A stretch of 64,000 nt of DNA from Paragordius varius (Eukaryota; Nematomorpha): NCBI GenBank assembly GCA_964247055.1, contig OZ176056.1, positions 2,914,001-2,978,000 on the forward strand. Direction: 5' to 3'. Below, in pieces: positions 24,904-36,700 of this stretch (position 1 is the first letter of the stretch; each line of letters starts with the position of its first letter). The position numbers were made by a program, and so were the translations under genes. The notes under the pieces are model-generated. The model was not told the origin of the DNA, searched no databases, and worked only from the letters and a program-made list of their open reading frames with translations.

Positions 24904-25708
24904 ATCATTTGATTCCAACGTTAGATCATTTAGTGTTTAAAATCGGGCAGGAAATAGTTTTAACGACCTTAGAAATAAAAGAAGCTTACTGGCAATAGCC
25001 CATCCACCTCTTGAGTTAGAAAAACACCCTCATAACAATTAGAGGACGACATAATACCCAATCAAGTCTTTACACCGGACGAAGAAGTGTACATAAATAA
25101 TGAAATCGATTCGGGGTGGAGCAAAGGTTCAATTTTGGAGAGAACAGGGGTAGTCTCGTACACGGTTAAAGATGGAAATCGAACCCTTCGCAATCCTGCT
25201 GATCAATTACGGCCGACCGGTGTCGAGAACGGCGGAGAGGGGGATAATAATTTAACGATAAACCAAACAGATGAATGTATTACAACCAATGATCGGGAGG
25301 TGGGGGAGGAACAAAGCAAAGAAAAAGAAAACGAGAAAGACACCCAAGTTGAAATGAAAACGGAAAAGACAACTGAAAAAGAACCGGAGAAAAGATATCC
25401 TCTTAGGGAAAGAAAAGCACCTGATCGGCTCGGATTCGGATAATGAGATATGATAGATTTGAACATCAGTTAGCTAACCTAAGACTAGATAAATTTATAT
25501 ATTAGTTTTGAATTCATTTTTGATGACCGTTTATATTTAAATTAAACTATTTTATCAATTTTGAATTTAACCTGCACACGTTATTTTACCTTGGTTTAAC
25601 ATGTAAATATTATATCCAAAAAAAGTATATAAACATCGCTTATATAGTTTAGTTTTTGTATTTTATCTCAATAAATATTCTTGTTTTACGGTTTCTCGAG
25701 TCACCACA
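24904..25708 (+). mobile_element. LTR-retroelement fossil, duplicated 3' part
   Basis: Pol tail at about 25087-25440 and an LTR at 25451-25708, nearly identical to 22480-23040. It arose by the tandem duplication and not by its own insertion, because flanking host DNA is duplicated with it. Broken fragment of the Ty3/gypsy-type family. Confidence 0.8.
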
Positions 25709-26894
25709 ATGTTTTAACAAATATTATAACAGATTAAAACATATGACATGTGGTACTAACAATTTTTGCTAGTTCAACGCCGAAATTCGGGAAGATTTAT
25801 TCAAAATATTTGTTAGAGAAAATTAATTTACTAAAATCTAGTATTTAAAATTCGCTAGCCGCAGAAATTTTTTGGAAAGCCGCATCGGCTCGCAAGCGTG
25901 TTAAACACCCCTCATTTAATCAGATCGTCTCAGTTTTAATAGATGGTCCGTGTTTATTATGGCAATAACATAGCATTTATTATAAAGTATACGGAGAAAA
26001 CTACTATCTCGAAAATATTATTGTTATGATAAAGATAGACTTTGTATTTTAAAAAATGTAAATACAGACTGCATGAATTGTGTTTCAAGGCGTATGACTT
26101 CAAGAGTTGAGCAAGTATAAATGGTAAATTATGAGAATTAAATATTATTGGTTTCTATTAATTATTTTCGAATCACCGCAATTTAAGTACCGCCGGGGCA
26201 CATTGCAAAAAGCCATCCGCCAAGTTAAATAATTTAGAAAAGTGTATATAACTTATATTAAGTAGACTGCTATCATATTATCTGATTATTACGTATTTAA
26301 AAATATATAAAAAATAAATTAAATTTTTTATTTTTAAATATGGAAATATGTAAATGCAACTAACCTATCCCAATTTGAATCGAAAGACTGAAATGAATGT
26401 GTTGCATCCAAGTGTTAACTATACCAGGTTTATTTAAACAATATAATAAATACAATTGTTTTTTATTTTTTTTATATAATCAATATGCACAAAACAAGCA
26501 ATCAATAGGTTATCAATTTTATGTGTGAGAGGTCTAGTGCCAGCCTTTTTTTTCGTAAAACATCCTAATCAAATCATAAAAATTTGTTAATATATACATT
26601 GAAAATAACATTAACTCAAATGATAGCTAAATATATTTGGTATGGTAATTGAACTCTAAACACGAACTAATTAACAAGAAAAAAGTTAAGTATTCTTAGT
26701 ATTTAGATTGTTATATACCAAGGTGTAATAAAAAATTTATCATAAAAGGCAATATAAAAATAATAACAATATAATTTTTAGAGATACAAAATTGAACTGC
26801 CCTCATCATTTATTAGATTTCCTATTATATTTGTCAGTTATACCTCCCTTTAACAATTATAACTTGGAATTTTCTTTTTTTTATTTCAATTGAT

Positions 26895-26964
26895 ATGACC
26901 AGCATTATGAAATATATTTGGATATTATTATGCTTTACATTGCTATATGGTCAATCAGTTACAG
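26895..26964 (+). CDS. Signal-peptide exon 1b of the Ig/FN3 chain gene
   Basis: This duplicate of the exon at 24235-24304 encodes the same 23 residues and has a GTAAAT donor in phase 1. It is the closer of the two to the Ig exon at 32140, so it is the simpler choice for the first exon. Being unbroken, it may be a functional alternative. Confidence 0.62.
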
Positions 26965-27603
26965 GTAAATTAAATTTTTATGATATATTTGATCGGGTAA
27001 CTGATTCCTATGCTATTTTATCTAATAAGTTAATTTTTGAATGTATCATAATAATAAAAAAGTTGAAATAATTTGACCATTTTATGGCTACATTCCTAAA
27101 AAAATATTCATAAGGAAATAATCCAAATAATTGTTGTAAATTAAAAGTTTAAATATGATCCCTTTTACGACTACCCCTGTCGCCTATTCATTATACTAAA
27201 TTTGGTTGTTAGCGAAATTTTCGGGATGAGTTGGCCTAATTTCAAGCAAATGAAAAAAATCAAGCCAATTTTTATCCATTAATACAATTTAGAGAAATTC
27301 GACAACTTGTTTGGAATCGAATTACTGCAGCTTTTACAACATATTCTTTAATAGCGTTAAATTCTCATTATATTGATAATATATATTACAATGTCAATTT
27401 TTTTATCAAATAATCTTGATATAAAATTTAAAATTAATCCAAAACTCAAATGTCTTTAATAGGCAACAAAATAATTATTATTTAATCTTTTTGGTTCTAT
27501 ATATTTTTTTGAAAAAATGGGCTAGGAATAATTTGTAATATCTAACATTAACTCAATATAATATAAACCATGTTATAAAAGCATGAGTCAAAACGGTTTA
27601 AAG

Positions 27604-29111
27604 CAAGAGTGTCCAACACATGGCCCTCCGAATGCGACCCTTCTAGACATTTTGTGCAACCACAAATTTGAAATAAGACTTTAAATAATTCGCAAAAATA
27701 GTGCTTTTTATGAAATAAATTTAGGAAGAATGATATTGTTAAATTATCTGCCACGGATGTGGTTAACTATATCCACAACCGTTTTAATTACTAAATTGAA
27801 TTTATCTTTGACACGCGAAACGAAGTTTTGCTGATGAATAAAGCAGTGAAAGGATAAAATATTTTGCAAATTATTTTGGTTCAAAAGAGGAATAAATATT
27901 TTATTTATTTCAATCATAGAGGGATAGCCATCTGTGCAGATCAAAACCAATTTTTCATAGAAATACCATTATTATCGAAAAAAGTGTTAATTATTTCGAG
28001 AAAATTACTTCCTTTCGTGGTATTATTCATTGGTAAAAATTTTAAATATTTATCGTTGATTATGTTGTCGTTGCAAAATCTTACGAAGAGCGTACATTGA
28101 GGTGTTGTACCAATATCAATGCTAAAATCAATAGCATTATTAAATTTGCAGTTTTTCAGAGCCAATAATGTATTTGACATATCTTCAATGCGTCGAGCAC
28201 ATGTTGCAGAAAGTTGAATTTTTTTAATATGCCTCATGATTTGATTTTTATATAGAATTTATCAAATGAAAAAGTGCAACCATTTATTAGACATTCTTTT
28301 AGTTGGGAATCAGTAAACGGTTTCATATTTTTTCCTAAAATATAACAAATTTCATACGAAGCTAATTATACAACTTTTTCCTGGGAGAAAGCTATGGACA
28401 TAATAGATTTTCTTTTCTGGTATAATTCCTTAATCTTTTTATATTTTTCGTTTTTCCTCTTGATTTTCTGGTAATTTATGAGAAAAATGGATTGTAAAAT
28501 TCTTTCAATATTGTATTTTTTTATAATTATGTTGTCCTTACATATAAGGCAGGTAACAACATTTTTATTTTAAACGACAAAGAATTTTTCTTCCCATTCT
28601 TTTTTGAAGGGCGATTTTTATCGAATAATTTACGTTTTTTAGCATTAGATGTCATCCTTTGAATTTATGTTTAAATATGATGTAAATTTTTTCAAAAAAT
28701 AGAAATATAATTTGAACTACACTATAAAAAACAAATTGAAATTTAATGATGTTTATTAAAAATATTTTATGGGAGTTATAAAAAATGAGGCAGGATAGCT
28801 ATGAAAAGATGTTTTGGGTGAAAGACTTGCTTAAATACAAAAAAGGAAAGCATTAAAAATTTCAAATAGAAAAGAAAATATACAGAAACAATGTGTGCCA
28901 AATTTTTGAAATTATTTAAATGTAGGGAAATTTTTCTACATTTCAAATTGGGTAAAAAATAAAAACTACCAAAAGAAAATAAATTAAAATTAAAATAATC
29001 GAAAATTCGTTTATGGATTAGAAAAATAATGTAATCAATATGGTCATAGGACAATTTTAAAGCACTCTTAGGGCCGCATGCGGCCCGCAGGCCGCGGTTT
29101 GAGGATCACTG
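27604..29111 (-). mobile_element. hAT (ZBED/GTF2IRD2-type) transposon, internally deleted
   Basis: The ends read CAAGAGTGTCCAACACATGG on the left and, reverse complemented, CAGTGATCCTCAAACCGC on the right, with GC-rich GGCCGCATGCGGCCC subterminal DNA. Flanks (GTTTAAAG and GTCTTAAG) are an imperfect 8-bp duplication at best. Minus-strand pieces of a DUF4371-like hAT transposase lie at about 28237-27744: a part matching the LDESTD region (NAIDFSIDIGTTPQ), LICTDGYPSM (family TDGAPSM), SFHCFIHQQNF (family HCIIHQQ) and VVDIVNHIR. Frames are broken and the C-terminal dimerisation domain is missing. It lies in the intron between signal exon 1b and the first Ig exon. Confidence 0.75.
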
Positions 29112-29535
29112 TCTTAAGATTTTCATCATGTATCAAAAAATAAACATATTGCTATAAATTTGCATTCATTGTAAATTTTAGAATGGAAAAAATTAGGACT
29201 TTCAAACCACTAAAATTTTAATTTTTATAAAAATATTGTTTGGATTGTTATATGTAATAATATATCTTGATATTTTTGGAATGAAGCATTTTTTCGCCAA
29301 AAATTTTATTTATCATGTGTGCAAATTTCCCCCATTTTATAAAGGTTTTACCACAAAATTGATGATTTAATCACATGCAATTAAAACCAAAAGCACCATG
29401 ATAATATTGATCTATTTTCCTTTCTTAATGTATCTTTTAACAGGATATTTTTGTAACCTAGGAATTTTATTTTGTGCAAAACTAATGTAATTATTTTGTA
29501 CCAAAAAAAAATTAAATGGCCTATTTAATTATACA

Positions 29536-30066
29536 GAAGAACCTGTGAGCGGATCTGGAATTTTTCCAGTAAATAAAGATATGGCTATTATTCAATTCTT
29601 TTATTATTATTTAATAAACTATTTTTATATTCCCGTTACTTCAAGGCGGTTTTCAGAGCTAAAAATTATATATAGAATTTTTTCAACTATAAAAGCGGCA
29701 TCACTTATAATAAAATTTTAAATTATCAAATTTTTTTTAAACCTACGCTATGACGCAAGGTTAAATTAGGATTAAAAATTGAAAGTTTTTCTTATAAAAT
29801 CATGTTTTTAGTTTCCTTTAAACATACTCTGTGGCTGGGGTCGGCACGGTCCAATGTAAGCCCTTGCGCGGACAAATAATCTATAAAATTTTAAAATAAA
29901 AATTTAGAGCCTTCATTTGCTATTATTTATTTTCTATCGTCATACTAACTTGTAAAAATAAAACAGTTTTTAAAAAATAAGTCATCATCGGACTTTCACT
30001 TAATATAAGAATTTAAAGCCAAACAGTTATCAGAAAATTTGTTTAATTATGTTTATATATATATTA
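29536..30066 (+). pseudogene. Ghost of an Ig-chain module (exon lost)
   Basis: The DNA at about 29700-30066 matches the flanks of the domain-Y exon and the intron after it (33145-33190, 33600-33766 and 38341-38490). In the intact copy, the 33275 exon and its surroundings lie between the phrases CTATGACG and TTAAATTAGGATTAAAAAT; here these phrases are only a few bases apart. So an older module lost its Y exon. At 29536 a segment after a TATACAG acceptor reads EEPVSGSG, which may be the start of a dead X exon (intact X starts EPVPITYG). The latter is weak. Confidence 0.5.
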
Positions 30067-30671
30067 TATATATATATATATACATATATATAGATCTAGT
30101 ACCTTCTAGCGGTGATGTTTCTTCCAGATCAATCGACGGTATTATAAATTAAATTAACATATAAACTGAATATATCTCTTCTTAATCTTTTAATTGGTTT
30201 TCAATGCCAGACCAATTTTTTTTATTTAATAACCGGTGGTATTGTATTAAAATTAAAACACGTGTATTTCAATTTTTTGAAAAAAAATGATTATATATGA
30301 AAATAATTATTTTACACATATAGAACATGTTTGATTTTACTTGAAAATTTATAGGAATTAAGATAACTTATTTGTAAAATATAAAAATACATCAATTATA
30401 TTTTTCCTTATCAGAAAAAAATTAAATTGTGAAAAAATTTTTAAACTGCAATTATCGCCTTTTAAAATTTTTTTCCGCATATTTTTCAAAATGACTAATA
30501 TTTAATTCTAACTATAATTTATGATAAAAATTTGATCCCTTAAATCAAATTAAAATAAGCACTCAGTTTCAGAAGCATAAATTAATATAATTCAATTCTA
30601 CACCTAAATATTAAGTTTTATCAAACAATTATATCAGGTCCTGAACTAAAACGTTTCCCATTAAGATGTAA

Positions 30672-31391
30672 TCTATATTTTTATAAAAATGGAAAAGGCT
30701 GGCTTTGTGATCTGGTACAGGAAAACCAGTAAACTAAATATCCAAATATCGAAAAAATATAATCATTAATAAATGTCCCGACAATAGCTTCGCCCTTTTT
30801 TTGAAATAGGCCCCCAGTTCGGGCCCACCCCGTATGAAAAACGGGTTTTTTTTAAAAACAGAAGTCCACAAAATCGTGTTTTTGAGACAATTTTCCGGAG
30901 AACGTGTTGGACCATTCAATTTCAAATATGATTTTTGTTTACTTATTTTCGATTGCGCTGAACATAGTCGAGTCACTTTTTTGATTTAGGCCCTCTTTTT
31001 ACCCGCTCCCCCCGTAAAATGCCATTTTTTTCAAAAAACAAAGTCCACAAAAATAATTTTTTAAATCGATTTTTCGCCCTAGGTATGAGACCGTAAAAAT
31101 TCAATAAAGATTCCACGTATTCCCTGTTAAAAGGCAAAATTTTTAGTCCACCGTTTATTTGATGATAGCTGCTGAGTAAGGAGTACCTATCATATGTATA
31201 GCATGTTAAAAGATATATGGATATTAATACATTATTTATGGTAATCTATATATTTATAAAAATGGAAAATGCTGGCTTTGTGATCTACAGGAAAAACGGT
31301 AGACCCATTCAAATCCAAACTTCAAACCCCCCCTCCCCCAGAAGTCCGAAGGACTTCCTCGGGCTGCGTAGCAGCACGAGATTCACGCTAG
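30672..31391 (+). mobile_element. Helitron-like element, non-autonomous
   Basis: The 5' end is A|TCTATATTTTTATAAAAATGG at 30672. The 3' end is CTAG|T at 31388-31391, preceded by hairpins GAAGTCCGAAGGACTTC and CTGCGTAGCAG. Length is 720 bp with no Rep/helicase. It is an inverted relative of 48877-50080 and lies in the first large intron of the Ig chain gene. A second 5'-type terminus at 31245 makes the last 147 bp look like a minimal element or a nested copy. Confidence 0.75.
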
Positions 31392-32139
31392 TATAAAATA
31401 AAAATAACCACATTTTTCCCTAATAGCATAATTGAATTCCGCGTATAAACCGTAAATCTATTTTTACAATTGCATCATGTTATAATAAAAAGACATTAGG
31501 TTTAATGCATATTTTTTTAATATACTAACAAAAATTTTATATTTTTAATTAAACAGGAATTTGAGTTACTAAAACATATTTTGCTAAAATTGACGTGTTT
31601 TATATCAACTACATTCATTCAATCTGTATTTGTCTAATGGGTACTAAACGTGAAATTATCAAATAAATGGGCGGTTTCTTACCAACTTGTATTGTGAGGA
31701 TTCGACACTATAAAAATTAATTTCTTATATCGAATTGGCCGTGGGAAAATATTTTCTAATAAATGAGAAAGGCTGGTTTTATATGCATATATGTTTTTAA
31801 AACTATTTATCCAATTTACCAAAAGATTGAATTATGTTTTCAAGGTATTGCAAAATTTTTTTTTAATATATCATGACATAATTATGGCAAAAATATAGGG
31901 TGTTACAGATCCCTCAGATTAGTAAAAATATTTAATATGGTTAGTTGTCGTTTTTTATCAATCACTATCTAACCAATTTTGATAGCTATGATAGTTATAT
32001 ATGTAATATTTAAGATGCTCCATGATATACCTTTGCAAATCTGTTAAAATGTATATTAACTTAGTTCCAAATATCTTTCTTTTAAGAAACAATAATTTTT
32101 TAATGCGAATGAAAAATGACCTCTTTTGTCAAATTATAG

Positions 32140-32397
32140 ATAATATCTTTAAAGAAAAGTCAAAAAATCAGATATTAAATATTGGGGAATCTTTAAGTAT
32201 ATGGGTCGAGCTAGTGGAAAACTTTTCTAATTTTAATAAAAGTCAATGGAAATTGAATGGTAAAGAAATCACGACAGGTTATAGACAAGATTCAAAAACT
32301 TATACTTACACAAAAGACATGATCAACTTAACAGATGGAGGAAATTATACCTTTAGCATTGGTTCAAAATCAATAAATATCTCAGTGAGAATCATTG
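32140..32397 (+). CDS. Ig-like domain exon (Ig1) of the Ig/FN3 chain gene
   Basis: This is a 258-nt exon, phase 1 at both ends (acceptor ATTATAG, donor GTAAAT). It encodes an I-set-like Ig fold: an ILNIGESLSIWVEL strand-B region, the core Trp in QWKLNGKEI, and the strand-F motif LTDGGNYTFSIG, matching the family pattern D-x-G-x-Y-x-C but with Phe in the Cys position. The strand-B Cys is also absent, so the canonical disulphide is missing. Five sequons indicate a secreted, glycosylated protein. The upstream partner is the signal exon at 26895 or 24235 and the downstream partner is 32483. Ig2 at 38573 is its paralogue. Confidence 0.72.
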
Positions 32398-32482
32398 GTA
32401 AATAATGTTAATATATATTAAGTTGTAGTTTTTGATATATAAATATATATTTTTTATAATAAGATACATTTTTTTTATTTAG

Positions 32483-32701
32483 AACCAGTACCAATTACTT
32501 ATGGCAATAATCAAGTTAAAATTAATTTTTCTCGAGTCATACAAAAAAATCAATTGTACAATGTTACTACATATCAAGACTATTATATAAATCATACCAC
32601 AAAGAGTTTCTCAGAACTAAGCCCTTACATACATCATTTACCATTTGACACTATATGCATTTCAAATTTGATAGAAGAATACTGTTTTGATGTATATCCA
32701 G
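32483..32701 (+). CDS. Domain X exon (copy 1) of the Ig/FN3 chain gene
   Basis: This is a 219-nt exon, phase 1 at both ends (acceptor TTTATTTAG, donor GTTATA). It encodes about 73 residues beginning EPVPITYG and containing QVKINFSRV, LSPYIHH and the pair C...EEYC (ICISNLIEEYC). It aligns with the exon at 43244 (QVTTDFSPVV, LTPYTYE, FCITASFEEYC). The spacing of hydrophobic residues suggests a beta-sandwich of FN3 type with one disulphide. No named family is recognised. Sequons NFS, NVT and NHT. It follows Ig1 after an 85-bp intron. Confidence 0.7.
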
Positions 32702-33274
32702 GTTATATAATTTTAATTTAATAATATATATACAGCGTCCTAAAAATTTATTGATGAAAAATTTATATTCTGATTTGGAAAATTTAGAATAGAGTGATAT
32801 TTTTCATTCTGGTTTTAAAGAGTGATATAAGGAAGTTTTTGGTCAATGCTAAATGCCTTATGCCAAAAAATACTAAAATATGTCAAAAACAGATGAAAGC
32901 AAAACAAAAATTTTAAAAATTATTTGTGGGCTCCACCAAATTTTTTCGCTATTCTAAAATGGGCTACTATTAAAATAAATACAAAAATGCTGAGATTGCG
33001 AGATAAAATGATAATATGCTAAAAATTTAAAAAAAAATAAAAAATTATTTTTCAAAGAAATTAGATATTTTTGATAATATCTTAAGCTTTTATAATGTTC
33101 CCTATCAAAAAATAATTTTGCTAGAAATTGAATTTTTAACCAGCGCCATCACTTATAATAAAATTTTATATCAAAATTTTTAAACCTACACTATGACGAA
33201 ACATATTATTTGGAACAATTTACAAAATATAAAAAATTAATTAATACTTTAAGAGGTTAATTTATTTCATGTAG

Positions 33275-33526
33275 AAAATTATAAAGTCTCTAATTTGAAA
33301 TATGAATATCTACCTGATTTGGATATAAAATTGATTTGGTCAACTTACAGCCCAAAAGTGAAAATATATGATGGATATAATTGTGAGAATTTTATAAACG
33401 AAACATCCGAGCACGCATACATTATAAAATACGCAACTATTAGCAAGAAAAATCAAACTTATTGTTTACAAACTGTGAATCAAAGCGAAAATTTGTTTGA
33501 AAGGATAGCCGTAACAATACCAACAA
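33275..33526 (+). CDS. Domain Y exon (copy 1) of the Ig/FN3 chain gene
   Basis: This is a 252-nt exon, phase 1 at both ends (acceptor TCATGTAG, donor GTATTA). It encodes about 84 residues with KLIWSTYS, KIYDGYNCENFINETS, SKKNQTYCLQ and a TIPTS end. The exon at 46708 shares I-W-S, IFEGENCENWLNHTS, TKKICIS and a KPTS end, so both come from one ancestral domain with a conserved Cys pair and an NCEN motif. It may be a diverged FN3; it is not recognised. If the donor is not used, translation stops shortly after at TAG (33536-33538). The downstream intron contains the LTR fossil at 33767. Confidence 0.7.
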
Positions 33527-33766
33527 GTATTATTTAGTTATAATTGTGAGACAATTAAAAGATGTAAAAAATAGATTTTATATTACCATAAAACTTGTTT
33601 TGCAAACTTCCGTCAAATTAGGATTAAAAATTCAAATTTTTTCTTATAAAATCATGTTTTTAGCTTTTAAACATATTCTGCGGCTGGGGTCGGCACGGTC
33701 CAATGTAAGCCCTTACGCGGACAATATCTATAAAAATTTAAAAAAAAAGTTAAGAGCCTTCATATA

Positions 33767-36700
33767 TGTTATGTATAATAACTTAATTGTTTTTGTTAAC
33801 TTAACTCAATTGATCTTATTTTAGTTACCTTATGAAAATATAATATCCTTACCTTTGTGCATAATACACCTTTGTACTTGTTACGCTAAAAATGTATATT
33901 ATCTTGGTTGTGAATGCTTTTACCTAAATACTGTAATATTGAGCCTTATGCAAATATATAACTTGTGAATGCTTTCATCTAAATATTGAAATATTTAACC
34001 TTATGCAAAAATGCAACCTCGCTCTTAAACTATATATAATGGAACATAGTTTTTTATGATATAAAATAAATTCCTTTTTTTTCGCTTATTACATTTGGCG
34101 CGGTCGATTTTTTATTGTATTACGTTGTATTCATTATTATGGAAAAAATAAGTATTGAAAGTTATAAAATCAATAATAATTTTACGGAATATATTAAATA
34201 TTTACGAAGAAATTTAGTAATTAAAGGAATACAGGATAATAATGAAAATATTAAAGCCATCTTTCTTGCCCAATCCGGTATTGATAACATTTCTAAAATG
34301 GAACAATTCTTTTACCCCGTTAATATTGAAAACATATCTTGGGAGGAGATTTATGAAGCTGGGGTGAATATTTCAGCCAATCAAAAATACTTTTTTATCC
34401 CGATTCGATTTTTTTAGAGCGGAACGATTAGCGGGTGAAGGATTCTTGGAATTTTTTATAAGACTCAAAAATATGGCCGCTGCATGCGAATTCAAAGGAA
34501 ACGTTGACGAATTAATACGGGACGTGTTTATATGTGGGTTTAACGAGAAAAAACTAGAGACTGAACTGCTGAACAGGTACCCAAAGGCATTAGACAACGA
34601 CATACCAGTGGGATTAAATAAGGTTCTAAATTTGGCATTAGCGTATGAAAATTATCACCTTGAAGTGAACTCAGTGAGAGCAATATATAATAATAAAAGT
34701 ATTAATAATGGTAATAATAATGGTAATACTAATGGTAATAATAATGAAACTTTTAATGATGGTAATATTAATAATAATGAAATATATATGGTAAGACGCA
34801 AACCTGTCGTAAAATCGTGTTTTAAATGCGGTCGCGCCCACAAATACGGATGCTGCCCAGCGTTTGGGAAGGTATGTTTCAAATGTCAGGGTAGAAATCA
34901 TTTCGGAAGCCAATGCCAAAACAAATATGCTGGCAATAACAGGTATGTGAATAATATCGTAAATAAACCTAAAATAAATGTAAAAATAAACTCAACCCAC
35001 GTCGAAATGTTATTCGACACGGGGGCGGACATATCTTTAATAAATTTTAGCACGTGGGTTAAAATAGGAAAGCCTAAAATAAAACCCATTTATTTTAACA
35101 TAAACACTTATGATAATAATCCTTTAAACATAATAGGAGAGACAACTGTAACTCTTGAATTAATAAAATAAAAAAGATAACAAAATGCTTTATAACGAAG
35201 AGACATCTTCCTCTAATATTTGGCATGGATTGGATCCAGCTATTCAATATCTCATTGCCTAACGAATTATATATTAATAAATTATATCACACAAATGATA
35301 TTTACAAAAATTTAAGTCTTTATTTGATAACAAATTGGGTTGTTGGAAAGGGGAACCCATAAAGATATTTTTAGAAAACAATAGTAGGGGACGGGTATTT
35401 CCGGCTAGAAGGGTTCCCTTGGCCTTACAAGAGAAATTAAGTGAAGAGATTAAAAGGCTAGTATCCTTAAAAATTATTGAACCAGTAGACCCCAAGCAGT
35501 TTAAAATTTGTTGGTCCAGTCCTATAGTAAACGTATTAAAGTCAAATAATGAATTAAGAATATGCGCAGATTTTAAAGTGTCCATAAACAAATACATTAA
35601 AACACCTCAATATATAATACTCACATTTGATGATTTGATTTCCAAAATTTCACATGGTAAGACGTTTTCAACATTAGATTAAAAAGATGCTTATCTTCAG
35701 ATTCCAGTGCATCCGGAATTTCAAAATCTTCTCACAATATCCACATCTCTTGGGTTTTTTAAATATACTAGGCTCCCTTTTGGTCTGTCGTGCGCACCTA
35801 GTTTTTTCCAACAAATCATGGATGAGCTATTAGGAGATTGTAAGGGAACAGCGGTCTATTTAGTGTAATTGTTACGGGGGAAACGGATGAGGAGCATTAT
35901 AGAAACCTAACACAAGTATTTGAAAGATTAGAACGAATGGGTCTTAAATTAAAAAAAGATAAAATAATGCTTTTTCAAAAGGAAGTAGAATATTTGGGGT
36001 TTACTATATCAGAAAAAAGTATAAAACCAGCGAGCAGTAAGATTAAAGCCATTCGCAAGTGTCCAGCCCCTAAACATAAAACAAGTCTTCGTTCGTTTTT
36101 GGGCCTTTTAAACTTTCATTCACGATTTATACCTTCTCTAAATACAATTGTTAACGAACTCCATCAGCTACTGGTTCCAAAAAAAATGGTGTTGGACCGA
36201 GGTACACCAAAATATTTTTGAACGAAGTTATTAATAGGGCATAACAGCCGCCTCTTCCCTTTTAACCCCAGACTTCCCCTTATTCTAGAAACGGATGCAT
36301 CTGGGGAGGGGTTTGGGGCCATTTTGTCGCATAGAACGTCGGAAGGTAAACGACCCATTGCATATTTTTCAAAATGTTCCCCGGCAGAGAAAAATTATTC
36401 GGTTATAGAAAAAGAGGCAAAAGCCATTGTATTGGCCCTAGAGATATTTAAACATTTTTATATGGTAGAAAATTTGAGATTAGAACAGATCATAAACCTC
36501 TTATCAAATTATTCGGGCAGCAACGTGTATTAAGCGAGCTAAACAATAGTAAATTACTAAGATGGATTTCAAAAACATCCATTTTCGACTTCAACATAAT
36601 GTACTACCCAGGAACCGAAAATCTAGCAGATTCACTATCAAGACTACCAACTGAGATAACTGAAGAGTGTGACAATGACGAGGATATAGCGCAGGAGGTC

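Larger units (their letters stand above)
24904..27393. repeat. 2.6-kb tandem duplication, unit 2
   Basis: Second copy of 22296-24750. Its left edge begins inside fossil pol sequence (ATCATTTGATTCC), and its right edge ends near TATATTACAAT. Differences from unit 1 are short indels and scattered substitutions. Confidence 0.9.

Noticed and set aside
30734-30976. ORF repeated at 49774-49983
   Set aside because: Internal noncoding repeat of the Helitron family.
33275-33537. Two separate genes, the first ending at the TAG just after domain Y copy 1
   Set aside because: Not excluded, but Ig2 has no signal-peptide exon of its own, the donor before the TAG is good and in phase 1, and copy 2 of Y has the same donor position; one gene with two modules is simpler.
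34655-34919. Long minus-strand ORFs opposite the LTR element
   Set aside because: Shadow of an Asn-rich low-complexity stretch in the gag region.
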